Source: Clostridia bacterium
GTDB taxonomy: Bacteria; Bacillota_A; Clostridia; TANB77; CAG-508
DNA: 8,014 nt
NCBI GenBank assembly: GCA_017621295.1
Contig: JAGATI010000207.1
Location: 1-8,014, forward strand
Reading direction: 5' to 3'
Shown: piece after piece, positions 6,399 to 8,014 of the stretch
Position numbering within the stretch: the stretch's first letter is position 1
Layout: every line of letters starts with the position of its first letter
Translations under genes and position numbers: made by a program
Notes under the pieces: model-generated
What the model was told of the DNA's origin: nothing
What the model saw: only the letters and a program-made list of their open reading frames with translations
Database searches by the model: none

Positions 6399-7289
6399 CT
6401 ATTCTCGCATTCTAGCAATAATAACCCTATCATTTCCAGCTAAATCTTGTATACATCCTATACTCTTATATTGATTTGCATTTTCTAATAATCTAATAAC
6501 ATCTTCTTTCTGATCATATCCTATTTCTAAATATATCTTTCCATTTGGCTTTAAATACTCTGGTGCATTTTTGATAATTTTTTTATAAAAATCTAATCCA
6601 TCTTTTCCACCATCTAATGCTAAATGAGGTTCATTTTGAACTGGCTTTTTTAATGTATTAATAACTTCTGTTTTTATGTATGGAGGATTAGAAACAATAA
6701 TATCAAATTTTCTTTTTTGCAAATTTTCAAATAAATCAGATAAAATAAATTCCATATTTTTATGTACCAAATTCTTTTCCGCATTTAATTTAGCAATTTG
6801 CAAAGCCTTCATACAAATATCTGTACAAGTAACTTTACATTCTTTTATATATTTGGCTAAGCTAATCCCAATTGCTCCACTCCCTGTACATAAATCTAAT
6901 ATTTCTATTTTACTTATTATTTCTTTAGAACTATCTTTAATAATTCCTTCATCTGTATCTTGATTACAATTATTAATAACTTCTTCTACTAATATCTCTG
7001 TATCTGGCTGGGGAATTAATACATTTTCGTCCACATAAAAATTAAGTTTCATAAATTCTTGATTATTAGTTATATATTGAATTGGCTTGCCTTCTATAAT
7101 TTTATCAATATAACTTTTATATTCACTAACTTGATATTCTTCTAATTGTTTTTCACCACATGCAATTATAAAACTTTGAGATTGTTTTAAAACAAATTGC
7201 ATTAATATTTTGCTCTGAATACTCGCATCATCTATTTCATTTTGAATTAATTTAAATTTACCTTCTTTTAATAATTCTTTTATTTGCAC
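6399..7289 (-). CDS. prmC: Peptide chain release factor N5-glutamine methyltransferase PrmC
   Basis: PrmC methylates the glutamine of the GGQ motif in release factors RF1 and RF2, raising termination efficiency in the cytosol. The 296-residue product shows the N-terminal helical RF-binding domain (1-75), then QYITNNQEFMKLNF, IPQPDTEILVE (92-102, usual form IPRPETE), SAM motif I DLCTGSGAIGIS (132-143), the catalytic NPPY (201-204) in IIVSNPPYIKTEV, and EPHLALDGGKDGLDFY (220-235). Start is GTG at 7287-7289, with AAAGGAG (7297-7303) 7 nt upstream. It is the first gene of a same-strand run with whiA (111-nt gap) and hemW. The 6S RNA gene ends about 185 nt upstream on the same strand. prfA, a frequent neighbour of prmC, is not in the window. 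Confidence 0.95.
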   Translation of the reverse strand: MQIKELLKEGKFKLIQNEIDDASIQSKILMQFVLKQSQSFIIACGEKQLEEYQVSEYKSYIDKIIEGKPIQYITNNQEFMKLNFYVDENVLIPQPDTEILVEEVINNCNQDTDEGIIKDSSKEIISKIEILDLCTGSGAIGISLAKYIKECKVTCTDICMKALQIAKLNAEKNLVHKNMEFILSDLFENLQKRKFDIIVSNPPYIKTEVINTLKKPVQNEPHLALDGGKDGLDFYKKIIKNAPEYLKPNGKIYLEIGYDQKEDVIRLLENANQYKSIGCIQDLAGNDRVIIARMRE

Positions 7290-7296
7290 TTTTTCT

Positions 7297-7303
7297 CTCC
7301 TTT
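7297..7303 (-). promoter_or_regulatory. Ribosome binding site deciding the GTG start of prmC
   Basis: AAAGGAG on the minus strand, 7 nt before the GTG at 7287-7289. No ATG with a comparable site is nearby, so the GTG is the start. Confidence 0.7.
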
Positions 7304-7451
7304 GGCTAGTTATTATTTACTATTTTCTATTATTACATAAAATATATTCTGAAAATGCATATGTTAACATTATCTCCTATATAAAATGCTGTAAATAGTA
7401 ACCGCATATATACTATTTTCACAAATTTAATAATCTGATTAGAATAGTTAC

Positions 7452-7480
7452 ATTTTATCATACTCACAAATAAAAAAAAA
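7452..7480 (-). promoter_or_regulatory. Possible prmC promoter just after the 6S RNA gene
   Basis: On the minus strand TGATAAAAT gives an extended -10 (TAAAAT at 7452-7457), but the -35 position (7475-7480) is only the T-run of the 6S terminator. An alternative is TTTACA (7390-7395) with GATAAT (7369-7374), whose 15-nt spacing is short. Neither is strong. Otherwise the 7290-7474 stretch holds only leader sequence and shows no gene. Confidence 0.3.
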
Positions 7481-7660
7481 GCCCCGCTTTAGCCGCAAGG
7501 TGAATGAAATTTTAAGGACCTGCTTTCACAGGTGGGTGCCTTCTTAAATGCTCCTGGGTTTCTTACATAAATGCAAGCATACACGCCACACCTAAAGCCA
7601 GACTCCCGTTTAATGTTTGTTGGTTCTAAAATCTCAGTCTACACGTACTATGCAGGGAAA
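7475..7660 (-). ncRNA. ssrS: 6S RNA (regulator of RNA polymerase)
   Basis: A region of about 185 nt with much higher G+C than its surroundings and no coding frame. On the minus strand the ends pair: CCCUGC (7657-7652) with GCGGGG (7487-7482), followed by a run of nine T (7480-7472), as expected for a closing stem that doubles as terminator. Internal blocks match what I know of Bacillota 6S RNAs: GAUUUUAGAACC near the 5' end, GGCGUGUAUGCUUGCAU in the middle, and AAGGCACCCACCUG with a small hairpin ACCUG/CAGGU (7529-7533 with 7518-7522). 6S RNA mimics an open promoter and sequesters sigma-A RNA polymerase, mostly in stationary phase. The exact 5' end is uncertain. Identification rests on recalled sequence and structure, not a covariance search. 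Confidence 0.75.
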
Positions 7661-7747
7661 ATTAAAATCTATTTAAATATTTTCTAAAAAATTATTATAA
7701 AATTCTTGTTCATTTTTTATATTTGTCATCTTTCATTTGGTAACTAT

Positions 7748-7776
7748 ATATTAGCATATTAGATTTATATTTTCAA
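7748..7776 (-). promoter_or_regulatory. Sigma-A-type promoter upstream of the 6S RNA
   Basis: On the minus strand TTGAAA (7771-7776) is followed after 17 nt by TAATAT (7748-7753), with TG one base before it (extended -10). The start would be near 7741, about 84 nt before the pairing 5' end of the 6S RNA. It may make a longer 6S precursor, or the mature RNA may have a nearer promoter I could not recognise. Confidence 0.55.
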
Positions 7777-7873
7777 GAGTATTTTTCTCTAAAATATTAA
7801 TTTAATATATCTGTTTTTCATATTAATCTTAGTTTTTTTAAGTTTTTCTAACTTTATCATATATTTTTATTAT

Positions 7874-7902
7874 TTGTTATAAATAATAAATTATGCTATA
7901 AT
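7874..7902 (+). promoter_or_regulatory. Plus-strand promoter reading out of the right edge
   Basis: TTGTTA (7874-7879) and a perfect TATAAT (7897-7902) are 17 nt apart, with TG one base before the -10 (TGCTATAAT). The start would be near 7909. The downstream gene lies outside the window; its leader contains the 7995-8014 repeat copy. Confidence 0.55.
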
Positions 7903-7994
7903 ATATGAAATTTATTTTTTCTCTTATATCCTATAAAAAGTTTGCTTATTCTAACCAACAATTGTTTTACATCTCCACATTAAATCTTTTGAAG

Positions 7995-8014
7995 AGTCTT
8001 ATATATTATAATAA
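7995..8014 (+). repeat. Second copy (partial) of the inverted-repeat arm
   Basis: The last 20 nt, AGTCTTATATATTATAATAA, are identical to 2212-2231 and complementary to 2333-2352. The flanks differ (GAAG versus AGGT before it), so identity begins exactly at AGTC. The copy probably continues past the edge. Confidence 0.7.

Larger units (their letters stand above)
7661..8014. other. Gene-free AT-rich stretch with divergent promoters
   Basis: No protein gene of credible length is visible on either strand. It holds a minus-strand promoter (7748-7776), a plus-strand promoter (7874-7902), an A/T-only palindrome (7866-7875 with 7881-7890) and, at the very end, a 20-nt copy of the inverted-repeat arm found at 2212-2231. 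An 18-codon minus frame (7673-7729, MTNIKNEQEFYNNFLENI) lacks a ribosome binding site and is not called. Confidence 0.6.

Noticed and set aside
7582..7600. ACCTAAAGCC shared between the 6S RNA region and the inverted-repeat arm
   Set aside because: Only 10 nt long and without extension on either side; probably coincidence.
7673..7729. Eighteen-codon minus-strand ORF between the 7748-7776 promoter and the 6S RNA
   Set aside because: No Shine–Dalgarno, only about 12 nt of leader, and a composition no different from random AT-rich sequence; it may simply be precursor RNA.
7866..7890. Ten-bp palindrome TTTATTATTT/AAATAATAAA
   Set aside because: It is purely A/T with no GC pair or associated T-tract, so chance in this composition is likely.

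Overview
The window is AT-rich chromosomal DNA (roughly a quarter G+C by eye) with strong AGGAG-type ribosome binding sites, TTGACA/TATAAT-type promoters and a whiA–hemW–prmC gene set. All of this points to a low-GC Bacillota, most likely a member of the Clostridia. No phage genes, complete insertion sequences, tRNA, rRNA or CRISPR arrays are visible.

Layout from left to right. (1) 1-650, minus: the N-terminal 216 residues of an uncharacterised protein with a probable PD-(D/E)XK-like core, running off the left edge. It starts at TTG and has its own near-consensus promoter. (2) 766-1152, minus: a small Nudix hydrolase. (3) 1332-2009, minus: an AIM24/TIGR00266-family protein followed by a hairpin terminator. 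(4) 2010-2397: no protein gene; it holds the AIM24 promoter, a short palindrome and a nested long inverted repeat around an 83-nt, GC-richer core. The first 20 nt of one inner-arm segment recur exactly at the last 20 nt of the window. (5) 2398-3048, minus: a class I SAM methyltransferase, transcribed divergently from (6) 3246-4064, plus: a Nudix–ASCH two-domain protein, the only plus-strand gene, with a textbook terminator. (7) 4149-4228: a short frame resembling the tail of a P-loop kinase. (8) 4229-7289, minus: prmC, whiA and hemW in that transcription order. (9) 7290-8014: no long protein gene, but a minus-strand 6S RNA (about 7475-7660), a minus-strand promoter upstream of it, and a plus-strand promoter pointing out of the right edge.

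The housekeeping block combines release-factor methylation (prmC), a WhiA-family DNA-binding protein and a heme chaperone (hemW). whiA carries a +1 frameshift seven codons before its apparent stop. Reading through it restores the conserved end of the helix-turn-helix domain and places the true stop (TAG) directly against the hemW ATG, so the two genes are translationally abutted. This would be missed by an annotation based on uninterrupted ORFs.

The most unusual items are the nested inverted-repeat element with its second partial copy, the whiA frameshift, the Nudix–ASCH fusion with an altered Nudix box, a solitary GC-rich REP-like arm between prmC and whiA, and the promoter arrangement around the 6S RNA. 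I see no clear new defence or signalling system; the inverted-repeat element is the best candidate for something undescribed.
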